Counted from the stretch's first letter, positions 38,685-49,958 are shown. The stretch: DNA of 64,000 bases from Norana najaformis (GCA_964023275.1 OZ029915.1:577501-641500); one strand, 5' to 3'. Notes: generated by a model not told the origin, from the letters alone. Numbers and translations: made by a program.

Positions 38685-39250
38685 GGTAGGGAGTAGGGGG
38701 AAACGATGAAAGAAAGGGAGATTGTGAAGGGCGATTAAGGTGGAGAGAGGGAAGAAAAGAGAAGGGTAGAGGACCACCGACGGGGACAGGTGGGAATAAC
38801 TAGTGACCTCTGTAAATCTAGCTAAGTCATGCTGCGGTCAATGGGATACCAAAGAAGAGGAAGGCAATTGGGGCAGGAAGGGAGGGGCAGGAAGGAATTT
38901 CGCAGGCATGGCCCAGTGAGAAATAGAAGGACGGATAGGTTAGAATTAAACTCGGTGAGAAAGTGTTGAGTGGGAGAGGCAAGGGCTGGAGGGATAGGGC
39001 AGAGACTCCAAAGGGATAAGAGGTTAAGAGGGCATGGGAACAAGAAAATCAGGGCATGCTGCCGACAGGAGAAAGGAATCCAACAGGGGATGACAGAACA
39101 CAAAATGGGAATGGGCAGAAAATAGAGGGCAACGGATGGCCTGACCCGATGGGAGAGGACAACATCATCACAAATGGGAAACAGGAGGCAATGAGATGGG
39201 AAGAAAAGGGTGTGGATGGGTCAGTTGAAAACGGATGACGGAGAATGAAA
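38685..39250. repeat. Purine-rich GGGA/AGGA low-complexity region
   Basis: G/A-rich sequence with many GGGAGAGG and GGAAGGAA words and open frames on both strands that look compositional. Weak internal similarity such as GAAAGGAATCC / GGAAGGAATTTC. No gene recognised. Confidence 0.5.
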
Positions 39251-39289
39251 ATCGAAAATCGGGGTACATAAAGTGGGATTTTGAAATGA

Positions 39290-41130
39290 GACCAGATTAG
39301 CTACTCTAAACTGAATCAGAACAGCTCTTCGTTGCCATCTTCCGGTCTTCAGCCTCATTCCCATAGCATCTTCCTTTGCCTATTCCAGCACAACAGACTA
39401 CGGCTCACTTGATTCTAACCAGTTATACTACATGACCTTTGACCTAACACTTTGGTCTAATTGATTACCAGGCCAGTGACCTTTCATATGTTCCATATTT
39501 CAACCACTAACCACCCTAAAAGACTGTGAAAATTACAAAACTGATGATATCATGTTAACTGACATAAATACTAGATAATGACCAATAGGAATGTCTTTCC
39601 TGCTACAAAACCCAGTACATGAAAACATACAAGTTTCTAGTATTCCCAACAACTGCATTTTGCTTAATAGCCTAAGTAAATAAGAACTTACATCTGCAGA
39701 CTGGCAATTAATGTTCTACAGGACAATAGTAATTGTTCTTATAATTGGAAGGACTTTCAGACGTCAGGAACAAGACAGAACTTGTTATTTTAAATCTAAA
39801 ACAAATACCCTCAAACTGTAACTGAAAGACCACTTCATAGCAATGTGTAACACCTTCATACATAATACATCAGTACTGAAATAAGCATCTCATCTTGAAC
39901 TAAAAGCAGTCAGCTACCTGAATTTTCTAAGTACAACATATCCCAAATGAAAAGAAAATAAATTATCACCCAATGCAGCCAATTGAGGATCTTGACGATT
40001 AGTAATGTCTCTGCATGTTTGTCTCTATGCATTGTCAACACAGCCAAGTATAGCTGATTAAACATTTCAGCATATGACCTATTTAATATGAACAGATACT
40101 TGTTTATCCATATCCTGATGAATAAACACAAATGCCTGACTTCGACTGTGATTCATATGCTAAATTGTGGATTCTTTTAAAATTCTTTTGATGTCAGTTC
40201 TTTGCTCACACAATCCTTCCCCAAGAATACTTCTGCCGCATGACAATACTCTCTAGAAAATACTTTAATCTCAAGATGTACCCTTGTAAAGCATCCTCTA
40301 GACACAGAGTAAGGGCTTCAATGGGCTTCCCCTAATCTGCAGTAACCAGAGTTGGGGCTAATCAATCTCTTGGAGAAACTAAGCCTGTGCTAGCTATAGT
40401 ATCGTACATCAACTGTAGGAGGGAACACTGTATATATCTGCTACATTATTTTAATGTTGGTCTATGGGACCAACCCAAGGAACACAAAATAAACAAAGGT
40501 TGTGACCCCATTCTCTGCTTCCTTTGTTAAAGCAAACACACTGACAACCAGGAGTCTATGCACACATTAATCATTCACCTGATAATGTGTGCATTCACCT
40601 GATGACCGACTTTTCTTCAAACACCCATTCACATTACATTATTTGGCCTTGGCAACATATTAATGTACACACAATTTGTTTTTGCACCAACATAATGAAT
40701 ATTATATGTTATATATAATTTTTAAGTTATATACAATGCTATAATCTTATATACAATAGTGTAGTTCTAATGGCAATCTAAGATATATATAGCCTCTTCA
40801 AGACAGCCACATCAGAGGCACACCCAACCTAACGACAGAAAGCCAGGTAAAACTAAATATTTTCAAGCGCTTACAGAATGCCCTGAATGAATGAATGAAT
40901 GAATATACACACATAATTAATTCAATACTGAAGATCCTTTACTGCTATATATTTGTGAACACACTATGAATGCTTCCAATAACAAGGCATATCGTAATAT
41001 CACATATGCCATATGTACTGTTGTTAATAACTCCATATCATCACTGCATTTCAGAGTTTATTATTACTGATAACATACATCCATGCATATCTCAGAAATA
41101 ATTTAATACCAATTATTTTTTCATTCCTCT
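39290..41130. other. AT-rich intergenic sequence, nothing recognised
   Basis: Stop-dense, with short TATATA and AATGAATG runs (40886-40905). A possible minus-strand micro-exon AACATTAATTGCCAGTCTGC between a CTGTAG and a GTAAGT (about 39695-39720) cannot be tied to any gene. Confidence 0.4.
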
Positions 41131-41133
41131 GTA

Positions 41134-41412
41134 TCAAACCTTTGAGGTCTGTAAATAGGAAACACCGTCTGCAATAAATGTCTGTTTAAAACTGTTATCA
41201 CATGAAATCATCTTCAAGTCCTTAATTAAAGCCTCTGTACTGGGTACGCCACTGCCCATTAACACTCGGACAAAGACAAACCCGCCTGCGTCTACTATTT
41301 CCTTGACACACAAGCCTATAATGGGTAAACCACGTATATCAAGGGCCGATTTCAACCAGTGTTGCCATTGATTACTCAGTCCCTTAGCGCGGCCCTTCGC
41401 CTGACTATTCAA
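41134..41412 (-). CDS. Unrecognised 92-codon open frame
   Basis: The frame includes NQWQHWLKSALDIRGLPIIG, LCVKEIVDAGGFVFVRVLMG, SGVPSTEALIKDLKMISCDN and SFKQTFIADGVSYLQ. Composition is globular-protein-like and not low-complexity, which is unusual here. There is no family I can name and no ATG start. It could be an exon of an unseen gene or a transposon remnant. Confidence 0.3.
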   Translation of the reverse strand: MNSQAKGRAKGLSNQWQHWLKSALDIRGLPIIGLCVKEIVDAGGFVFVRVLMGSGVPSTEALIKDLKMISCDNSFKQTFIADGVSYLQTSKV

Positions 41413-41560
41413 GCCCTGTTAGGCTACCGGCAGAGGCTATCCGCACCCTCAGTCGGCCTGGTTCAGGCGCTACCGCATCACAGCCGACAGTTGGACGGCC
41501 GCCTGGAGTGCCCCCCATCAATGTACAGGCTCAGCCGATAATGGAGAACGCCGCACGTAT
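41380..41560. other. GC-rich segment of unknown nature
   Basis: A sharp local rise in GC (GCGCGGCCCTTCGCC, CGGCCGCCTGGAGTGC) with repeated CAGTC/CAGCCGA words inside AT-rich surroundings. Possibly the end of a mobile element. Confidence 0.35.
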
Positions 41561-41985
41561 CATTACTCAGTACTGGCCCAACGAACAAGTTAATAGATAC
41601 TAAATAAACAAGTACTCTGAAGCTGGATCCATCTGTTATTTTAATTAAGTACTCCCTATTAACGTGTACACAAAACCGAGTAAACAACATTCTCACGCAC
41701 CTGAACCAGCAACTCGGCCCCAAATCTAGTGGACTTTGGATCCTCTCTCAAACCATGATAGGAAGGACTGTTCGCAACACAACATAGTAATAAAATGCAT
41801 TCCAATCGGCAGTACTCCCAAAGTATTATATTCCTTACTCTGAAGCATCAAACTGCACCGCGTATTTGCCAAGTTGTATGTTTTCGAAGTATCACATGCT
41901 TCACGAAGTTAAATATCACTGTGATAATGCCGAGATTTAGATTATAATCTAAATTATATTGTAATCATATAATTATAATCCCTTA

Positions 41986-42120
41986 AGCATCCATAACTCG
42001 GCGTGAAAGTAATACATTTTGTTGCCTTGAATTATGGAAGTAGTAATGATAATTATCATTATTATCTTCCATAATTCAAAGCAACAAAATGTATTACTTT
42101 CACGCCGAGTTATGGATGCT
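41986..42120. repeat. 135-bp near-perfect palindrome without spacer
   Basis: The left arm (AGCATCCATAACTCGGCGTG, AAAGTAATACATTTTGTTGC ...) is matched by the right arm's reverse complement over about 67 bp, with only a few differences. The centre is AATGATAATTATCATT. Such a sequence can extrude a cruciform and is normally unstable, so it is probably recent. Confidence 0.95.
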
Positions 42121-42330
42121 CAATATGATATTATCTTCCACACTTCAAAGGGTCAAACTGTACTATAATCCAGCCTTGCTGTGGATGCTCAGATATTCTT
42201 TTTTACTTAAAAGGGACAAGCACTACTGTTTTATACCAATTTGTGAATTTTCAAAATATCTTTCATATTCCAAAGGGTCAAGCTGTGTTAAGTTTAACCG
42301 AGTTGCCGACTCTCAAAAACTATCCCCTGT
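42056..42330. repeat. Decaying tandem array of about 68 bp related to the palindrome arm
   Basis: TATCTTCCATAATTCAAAGC ... GTTATGGATGCTCAA is followed by TATCTTCCACACTTCAAAGG ... CTGTGGATGCTCAG and then by TATCTTTCATATTCCAAAGG ... TTGCCGACTCTCAAA. The three units diverge progressively, and the first is the right palindrome arm itself. Confidence 0.8.
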
Positions 42331-42990
42331 GTTTAAATGGAAAATAACTGACCTTCACGACTTCAATGGTTCAACTTAACTGAAATCTATGCAGATAGCA
42401 AACACAAGTTTCTCTTCCCTAGAATATGCAAAAGTATCATTTTTCTTAAGTGTACAGATAAGATATCTTGTAAGATACTTTAGCAAATGATCTTAGGTTC
42501 GAATTCTATAAAAATACATCCCAACTACGGAAAGTAACCAGTGACCTTCACTTTGACAGTCCAATAATGGAAAACAACCGACCTTCACGTGTTGAAGGGC
42601 ATAAATATGAAATAAATTATGCTTCATTTCACCACAACGGTTCAGTTTGAAAAATATAAAATATAACTTATATTTTACAACCCACGCAATATTTGGGTTT
42701 AACTAAACAACAGCATTTAATTGAATTTTATCTATATAGAAATTTAGGGCACGTGATGGCTAATACAAATGAGGCCAAGTGATCATTGTCGAAAACATCA
42801 CGCTGAAGTGTGTTACGTTAACGCCGCGTGCTTTCCAATATTTTGTAGTATCGCCGAAACTGTCGAAATACAGTCTAACGATACTTCGTTTACGCCAATG
42901 TAAGCCTATTCATTTATATCTATTACGCCATATTTAAAAGTAGCTTACCGTAATTTCGCTTTGGTTTTTCGCCGCTACGTATCTATTATT
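42330..42990. other. AT-rich sequence with weak further copies of the array
   Basis: AATGGAAAATAACTGACCTT near 42339 and AATGGAAAACAACCGACCTT near 42569 repeat within it, alongside GTTGAAGGGC. Nothing else recognised. Confidence 0.45.
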
Positions 42991-42999
42991 CCGGCATGA

Positions 43000-43640
43000 C
43001 CTACTAGACAAAGGCCCTTGTGCTACCACTAAGTGCCGGAACAACCGCAAACGCACCATAAGCTGTAACAAAAACTTCGTAGCACTTAGCACTATGATAA
43101 TGAGCAAATCTGGTTTGGACCGGTTTCAACCAGCCAGCTGATTTACATATCAGACGGTATCCATGCGCGGCACTTAGGACAAAGCCTTCCGTGCCAGTCA
43201 ACTTATGCGGCATATATCAATTACGCCGACTGGCGCTGCATAACCACCCAGCCAATAGCAATCTCCGATCTCCGTCTGCATACGGCATTAGGCGGCATAC
43301 GGCTTCTGCGCAGCAAGCCAAGCTGGCGCTAACCAGTCAGCCGGCTATCTGCTACATGCAGGCTACCTACTAACGTCAGCCACTGGGGCGTTATCGGCTT
43401 ATGCCGGATGACTAACATGGTGTGCCATCGGTTTGCACGAGGCGTACGCCGCGTTCAGCGGTTGTCGGCTGGCGCGCAGACAAAAGCCTTTGTGCCGCCA
43501 ACGTAGTATGAAATAGCACATGTTTAATATTGTTCAATACTGTTCGGCTGGCCTGTTTAGACCGGACGCGGGCCGTTCTGCATACTGCCAGAGTCGGAGT
43601 CGTTAACTGGGTCATGTATCAGCCAGTCCACGAGATAATC
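43000..43640. repeat. GC-rich block with spaced ACAAA-GCC-TTGTGCC repeats
   Basis: The phrase AGACAAAGGCCCTTGTGCTA recurs as GGACAAAGCCTTCCGTGCCA and AGACAAAAGCCTTTGTGCCG at about 43011, 43180 and 43480. CpG/GCC words (CGGCATACGGCTTCTGCGC) are abundant around them. Open frames on both strands look compositional. An unclassified element is likely. Confidence 0.45.
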
Positions 43641-44639
43641 GGCCGAGAACGATTACTAGCTTTAGGCAGCTGTAGCTGCTTTTGCCGATCATGGTACGGG
43701 TAGCTAGGCAGGCATACTTAAACAACTACAACGAAGTATCCTGGGTCTATATATTTATATTCGCGTGTTGTTTTAACTGCGTAGAAATCGTTCGAGCTCG
43801 CGATAGGTTGAAATTGCGGCTACGAAATGCGCAATATGAGATTGCTATTTTATTAACGTTAAACATATCCACTCTACGTGTTCCAAATTCAAACTACCTA
43901 TTCATATTGCATTGCTTTGTAGCCGCTAGTTTCAGTTAATTACTGTTCCAAGTACGAACAGTTATACGAAATTAGCCGATTGGTCTGTATGGGCTGCCAA
44001 AAAATTTAAACTGACCAATAGAATTAGCCATGGCGTATTGCTGACGTCATCCACCATGTAGTCGAGCCAACGCTATCAATTCATTCTGGTGTACCTCTTC
44101 TCTTTAGGGCCATAATTATGTTAACAATTACAGTGAGAACTACAAAAAGATTGTCGAATCGACGTCAACGGCCTTTGATGCTACAACATTTCGTTAAACA
44201 TTGGAAACTAAAACGGGCTTTAGAGCCCAAAAATTCTGCTTCAAGAATCCGATGATCAAAATACATTAACACACTTTTGACAGTTAAAGAAATAGCCTTT
44301 AAAAAATTTTGCAGCTAATGAGGTTGGTGAAATCGCATAAATACTGCTATAGGTCAAGTTTAAAAAATCTATCGTAACTACGATTTTGCTAACTGATTCT
44401 TACTTCCTTGTTTATCATTTAAATCCGTAATATTTCTGCGTACAGACTGTAACGGCTAGAGTAAGCAGCAAGCACGCTAGAAGCTTAATAGTCCTATGGA
44501 ATCAGGAACTGCGTTGCAAAATCCACTTAGTCATCCGTTAATGTAAACAGTACGAATATAAACAGTTGCAACGTTTCTCACAAGAGTTTTGCTGTTAGCG
44601 ACTTTCCAAGTTGCAAATCGATTGGGCGTCGAATCCGAG

Positions 44640-44800
44640 ATTCGCCCGATTTGTAGAGTTGCGCTAACTCGAGTAAAGACACAGTCTTTCGATTTTTTCT
44701 TGTAATATTAAATCAACAGTTCGGTCATGCCAATTACATCTGTCGCAAACAATAAATCTTCTATCGGCACGAATCTATAAATTGATATCGTCAGCAACAC
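44640..44800 (+). repeat. Dispersed repeat family 7, copy 2
   Basis: Partner of the element near 20445, in the same orientation: AACTCGAGTAAAGACACAGT, CTTTCGATTTTTTC, AAATCAACAGTTCGGTC, GCACGAATCTATAA. Confidence 0.6.
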
Positions 44801-44989
44801 TGAGAGTCACTCATAAGTCCAAATTGAGCAGAACACACTGCCGCTGTAACACATACTTAAACACTGGCAGGCTCTTTCCTTTCAATGTTTTCACTATCTC
44901 CATATGTAGCCTCAAGCCCGTTGTGTCGGCAAAATGTGCCCTGGCACAACTTTGACTCTTCGCTAACGCCAGACTAACGTTTCACCGCC

Positions 44990-45255
44990 TGAGCGCCACG
45001 TGACAAAATGAGTGCTAGCCGACGTCAGACCAGTCCCAGCACATGATTCAGACCTACTTTAGACAAGTCACTAACCCTCTGACTCATCACAGTCGTCAGG
45101 CCAACGCTCTTAGCGCTCAAGTTCTCACGTGACGCCTTCGCCAAACCAGCTGACTCATCACTACGTATCACCAACGTCAAATTGCGTGATCGATGCGTGT
45201 TCCATTGGTACAACTGGATTTTCCACAACTTAGTGACTCATCACATCTGTGATGC
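44990..45255. promoter_or_regulatory. Cluster of AP-1, CRE-half and E-box words (possible regulatory element)
   Basis: TGACTCATCAC occurs three times (about 45080, 45150, 45233). GACGTCA is present at about 45020, and CACGTGAC at about 44997 and 45127. Similar spacing of flanking words suggests duplicated units. No gene start is recognised nearby, so function is speculative. Confidence 0.3.
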
Positions 45256-45402
45256 GTCGGCGAAAAAACACGTTCACATGTACCAGTCAGCGACTCTCCG
45301 GAAAAGCCATTTCCCTTTCCTTAGGACCAATGCCACGCTGGAAGAAAAGGCATTTTAAGCATTCACGTTTGCAAGCAAATGCACTCTTATGCCTAGCTCT
45401 TG

Positions 45403-45592
45403 CGATCGTAACCGTAAGCTCGAGATTTCTACAGCGCCCAGCCAAGTCGCAGGAACCAGCTTATTCAAGGCGCTCATTCAAAACAAAATCGATAGACAAG
45501 AAGGATTGGGTTCCATCCAGGTCAAGATCCAAACAAAGGTCAGACAGGCAAGCAGTCGGCTACAGTGGATGGTGTTTGAAATAACTTAAAAG
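45403..45592 (+). repeat. Dispersed repeat family 1, copy 9
   Basis: CGTAACCGTAAGCTCGAGAT, TTCTACAGCGCCCAGCCAAG, AAAACAAAATCGATAGACAA, TCAGACAGGCAAGCAGTCGG. The CAGG tract has degenerated. Confidence 0.85.
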
Positions 45593-45599
45593 CTGTTAT

Positions 45600-46780
45600 C
45601 CTTTGATAATTTGTCATAACTGATGAAACTTTAAAATATAATGTATTCGCGCCTTTTCTGACTGTTATGTATGAAGCAAGGTGCTGGTTCACGTGCGTTT
45701 CCAAAGTCTGGTGTCAAAAACATCGGATTACTAATAATTAAATATAAGGTTTTGTCTCCCAACCCAGCAGGTAAGTAAACACTGCATACAGCTGTTTGTG
45801 TTATGGTGTCTAATTAAAATTTTACACCTGAGGTTAATTCGGAGGTATAAAATTGCACAAGAAAACGCGCAACTGCAGCTTAACCTGCGTCTGATATTAA
45901 TGCCCCGCGAAAGGCGACTACGGCAAAAGCTCCGAATTGATGGCTTGCGAAAGCTCGAGTATAGTGTATGGGTAGATGGGTTTATGCTATTTTCAACGCC
46001 GGATTATGTTAATTAGGAGCCAATTACCCGCGTTAATCACCGGTGTGGTATGAAAAATATATGTTCTCACGAAACCGCTACTACGTGCCTGGCAGAATTT
46101 GTTCCAGGAAAGAAGCAGACCGTTGTGCTAACTTATCGACTAGTTTCGGTTACGCGGTGGCTTAAAAAAACAAATAAACGACTGCATATGGTGATGAGGC
46201 GAATTGCTTTTGCGCACACCAACCGCGGCCCTGTTATTACGCTGTCCCTAGGAAGGAAACCGGATTTCAATATAGTCAGCTAATTGCATTCCGTCTACAG
46301 AAACACTGTGTGTTATTGTTCGCTTTATGACTGTGAGTATATGCAGTGTACGTGTGCTCGGCTTGTGTGCTCAGTATTTATTGTTGCTAATACCCACTGC
46401 ATGATGCAGACCACCGTTGGGTATTCAGCGATACCATGCTTACCCATATGCCCAGCTATTACTTGGTTTGAGTATTTAGGTCCTTAAGATACAAGTGCCG
46501 CCTACTTTGCATAGATTACAGTGTCTGGCTGCAAAATCTCGGGAGTCCATCATCTTTGGTAATGGTTACTCGTTAAATCTAAAGACACGATCCACTGTTA
46601 TGCCGATTTAATAAGGATCTACTGGAATTGTTTCCAATATATGGACGTATATCACGCAAATCAGTGATCCCACGTTCTGCTCAGTCGCTTCTGTCAGTTC
46701 GGTCTCAACTTTAAACTTACCTTTTTCAGTTGGCTTATCCGCCATAGACTGCCTCTCTGTCTTGTGAACTGACCTTCTGG
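45600..46780. other. Intergenic sequence, nothing recognised
   Basis: Short frames of 60-80 codons only. No family resemblance or clear repeat copy found. Confidence 0.4.
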
Positions 46781-46784
46781 ATAT

Positions 46785-46868
46785 TGACCTGATTGCGGCT
46801 TGGGTTTCGTGCGCCATCGGTTGACGCCTTGCGCATTAGACAGCGGCGCATCAGAAGTTACTAATTAT
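46785..46868 (+). repeat. GCGCTATAG-type dispersed fragment, copy 2
   Basis: CCTGATTGCGGCTTGGGTTT, TTGACGCCTTGCGCATTAGA and CAGCGGCGCATCAGAAG match the fragment at 7930 and the one at 54095. Confidence 0.7.
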
Positions 46869-47201
46869 TATTTATATCATTGTTAATCGTTATTGCATAG
46901 CAGTTTCAAGCGGGCACAACAGCGTAGACTGCAAGAAATCCTAAAAGAAAGACGACCGATCAGAATAAAAGCAATATAATGAACGTTAGAGTTTCAAATG
47001 GTCAAAGGATAAAAAGTTTCAATCGATGATTGTAATGGCTGTATAGAAAAAGAAGCAGAATGCAAAAATAAACGCATGTCGCACATATTTCACTGTTGGA
47101 TGAAATAAAAGAATCATTTATCCAGCTCCAGAGTTACCGTCAGCTCAGGAATAGTTTCTTCTAAGAGTGTGAATAACCCCGATCGAATCATAAGAATATC
47201 A

Positions 47202-47545
47202 CAGGTAGAGGCGACCGAAATTCGGTTTCGGTTTCGGCGCCGAAAGTGTCCATATGGCGACTTTCGGCATAGTTTCGGTTTCGGCCGAAAGAGAAAAGCT
47301 AACTTTCGGTTTACTTTCGGTTTCGGCCGAAAGTGATCTTGGCTTTCGGTCGCCAACCGAAAGTCTATTGTTACGCTCACAGGTGGTCTGTCTGCTGCTG
47401 TTGCTAATATATATAACTAGCGATAGTAGCGGTGAGCAGCTGTTTAGTACAGCAGGACAGTTGTATGCTGATCGGCGCAGCTGCCTGCTGGGCGAGAATG
47501 CCGAAAAACTGCTGTTTCTGAACTACCATATTCGTTTGTTTGGAT
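47202..47545 (+). mobile_element. hAT-derived element with hATC dimerisation-domain remnant
   Basis: The left side begins CAGGTAGAGGCGACCGAAAT, then palindromic TTTCGGTTTCGGCCGAAAG words to about 47370, as in hAT subterminal regions. About 47420-47535 encodes SSGEQLFSTAGQLYADRRSC then LLGENAEKLLFLNYHIRLF, the conserved C-terminal hATC signature (ERxFSxAGxxxxxRRxxL...LxxLxxN). The transposase core between the two is absent, so this is a deleted, non-autonomous derivative. It belongs to a different family from the hAT at the window start. Confidence 0.75.
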
Positions 47546-48186
47546 TCAATTCAAATGATATGAAATGGACGGTCATGATTAACGACAAGGAGGTCAAGAT
47601 CATGGATGATTTCTGCTACCTCGGTAGCTTAATAACAGCAGACAGCAGCTGTGACAGGGAGGTACGGATACGCATAGGAAAGGCAAATGCTGCTTTTGGG
47701 ATACTCGAAAAGATATGGAAGGACAACGGGTGCAGTTTGAGGACCAAGATTCGTCTATATGAACTCATAGTATTAAGCACATTGCTGTGTGGATCTGCGA
47801 CTTGGCCAGTGACGGTGGCAAACAAAAATAGACTGGATGCAGCACATCACGGATGGTTGAGGAGAATTCCGCACATTTCTTGGCGTGGTTAGATATAAAA
47901 TAAAACTATAAGGGAAAGGACGGGAGAATAGGATATAGAGAATAAGATAAGAAGGAGAAGACTGAAATGGACGGGACATGTAATTCGTATGAACAAAGAG
48001 AGAAGAGCCAAACAAGCAATGAACTGGGTTCCTGAAAATAAACAGAGGAGAGGAAGACGAAGGAAGAACTGGCCAGAGACCATCAGAGACTACATTGGGT
48101 GTTTGGAGATGTCATGGTATGAGGCAGGAAGATTGACGGTCGGCAGAGATGAATGGAGAAGCTGCGTTACTCGATGTTCAATTTGA
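47546..48186 (+). mobile_element. LINE 3' end, copy B (end of reverse transcriptase plus C-terminus)
   Basis: It encodes VMINDKEVKIMDDFCYLGSL, ITADSSCDREVRIRIGKANA, AFGILEKIWKDNGCSLRTKI and RLYELIVLSTLLCGSATWPV, then RIPHISWRG and downstream KWTGHVIRMNKERRAKQAMN, GRRRKNWPETIRDYIGCLEM. The FCYLGS ... LLYGxETW and RRIxxISWRD signatures are typical of the thumb and tail of non-LTR ORF2. It abuts the hATC remnant in the same orientation. It shares two in-frame stops with copy A. Confidence 0.88.
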
Positions 48187-48189
48187 TTT

Positions 48190-49190
48190 TTTAGAAATAT
48201 TTGTTTACCGTGACCTACTTCAATTCTTCTCAAACTCAGCAGGCAGATTGATCGAATGATTGGCCCTGGCTTCCAAACTTCCGCTTTCCACACAATAATC
48301 TGTGTTGGTTAATATGCGCGCCTCCTACAACTTCAGTAGCACGAATTTGTACGACAGATCTTTAGAACAAATCTTTTTACTGCGTTTATTGCGAAACCGA
48401 TGAATGAAATTTGCGCATAATATATTTGCCACAATTAATTTATTTGAAATTAGATGACGTTGCCGTTTTATTAACGAAACATAAACCATTGTTACGCAAT
48501 CGTGACGTCATTTCTAGTACTTATTTTGCCAATTTCATAATTAGTTAAGCGGAATTTCTAAAAGACGTCACTGCGGGAAAATAATTATGGGGTTCCATCT
48601 ATGAAAGCTTCCCAAAACTCAATTCTACAATAGCTGAAGACAATTCTAATAACCGTTAGCGTTAAATATAAACGGAACTTTATGCCGTCTGTCACAATGT
48701 CAGCAAGATTATTAGATTTTAGCAAATAATTTTGCGTACAAAGTGTAAGGGAACAATTTATGTCACCAGTCACAACATAGACAAGATTGTTAGATAATTT
48801 TATCCAATAAGCTATTAAGCATGCCTATATTGTGAATGGTGGCATAGATATCAAGCTGATTAATGCTTTCAAGCAATGCTTCTATAATAAAATTATAGAA
48901 TCCTATGAAACAGATATAAATTTAATGGAATACAGCAACAATATATGTCTTCATATAACCCTGTACATTATCATACTTGACAAACAGAGCTCTAATTACA
49001 TATGTTTAGCCGTGACGAATGATATAATTAACCTGTCAGACCATGAAAATTTGTGACCGATAGTAGTTTCAGTTTTCCATCTTACAGGACTGTAAGCCAT
49101 TAGTTTTGGAATACAGTGAAAAATTGAGTTGGCTTTGAGTAATGAAGCTGCGGTTAGCCATTTAATAGCATAGCAAACACTTGCACTTTA
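48190..49190. other. AT-rich intergenic sequence, nothing recognised
   Basis: Stop-dense sequence with ATTTAGATTGTTAGATAATT-like partial repeats around 48700-48810 (CAGCAAGATTATTAGATTTT / GACAAGATTGTTAGATAATT). No gene seen. Confidence 0.4.
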
Positions 49191-49729
49191 TAGACTAAGT
49201 ATGCACGAAGCGGGAGTAGGTAACATAGGTGAACTTGCGTGGAAACAAGCAGATAGAGAAGCACCGACGCAGACAGAGAAGAGGTCGCTCCAGAGGCGAG
49301 GTGTAGTATGTGACATGGATGGGTCTGAGAACTTCAGTTGAGCAGTGACTGGAATCAGACGAGACTGAGGTCAGAGGGCGATGGGGAAGGAGCGTAGCGA
49401 AGGGATGCAGAGGGGAACAGTTGTCTCCGGGCGCGGGGCTGAGAGAGGGCAAATTGAGGGCGCAAACTGGTAACTGGATGCTTTCAGTTTTCGAAAATTA
49501 GCTTAGATTTTGGACATAGGGGGGCAGGTTTTGTTTCTCGCCCCAAAGCGCAGGAGACCCTAGCTACGCGACTTTGGTCGGGTAGAGCAGAGTGGTTCGA
49601 TGGCGAAAAGATCGGTGAGTTGGGTATACGGCACAGATTGCAAATTTCATTCATCGGTTTCCTAAGAAACGCAGTAAAAAGATTTGTGAATGAGATAAAT
49701 TGAGCGAATGTGCTGCCACCTAGCGAATG

Positions 49730-49958
49730 GATTGAAACTCACCATCCTCTCTCCTGGCTGGAATTACTCCCTCCTAGGGATTAAAACTCACCATCTTCTC
49801 TCCTTCTAGATGGAATTAATCCCTCCTAGGGATTAAAACTCACCATCCTCTCTCCTTCTGGTTGGAATTACTCCCTCCTAGGGATTAAAACTCACCATCC
49901 TCTCTCCTTCTGGCTGGAATTAATCCCTCCTATGGATTAAAACTCACCATACTGCTCG
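49730..49958. repeat. 52-bp minisatellite, about 4.4 copies
   Basis: The unit ATTAAAACTCACCATCCTCT, CTCCTTCTGGTTGGAATTAC, TCCCTCCTAGGG is repeated with a few substitutions and one 3-bp length change in the first copy. Confidence 0.93.

Noticed and set aside
45249-45584. 111-codon frame near the AP-1-like cluster
   Set aside because: Its second half is the translation of a family 1 repeat and its start shows no family features.
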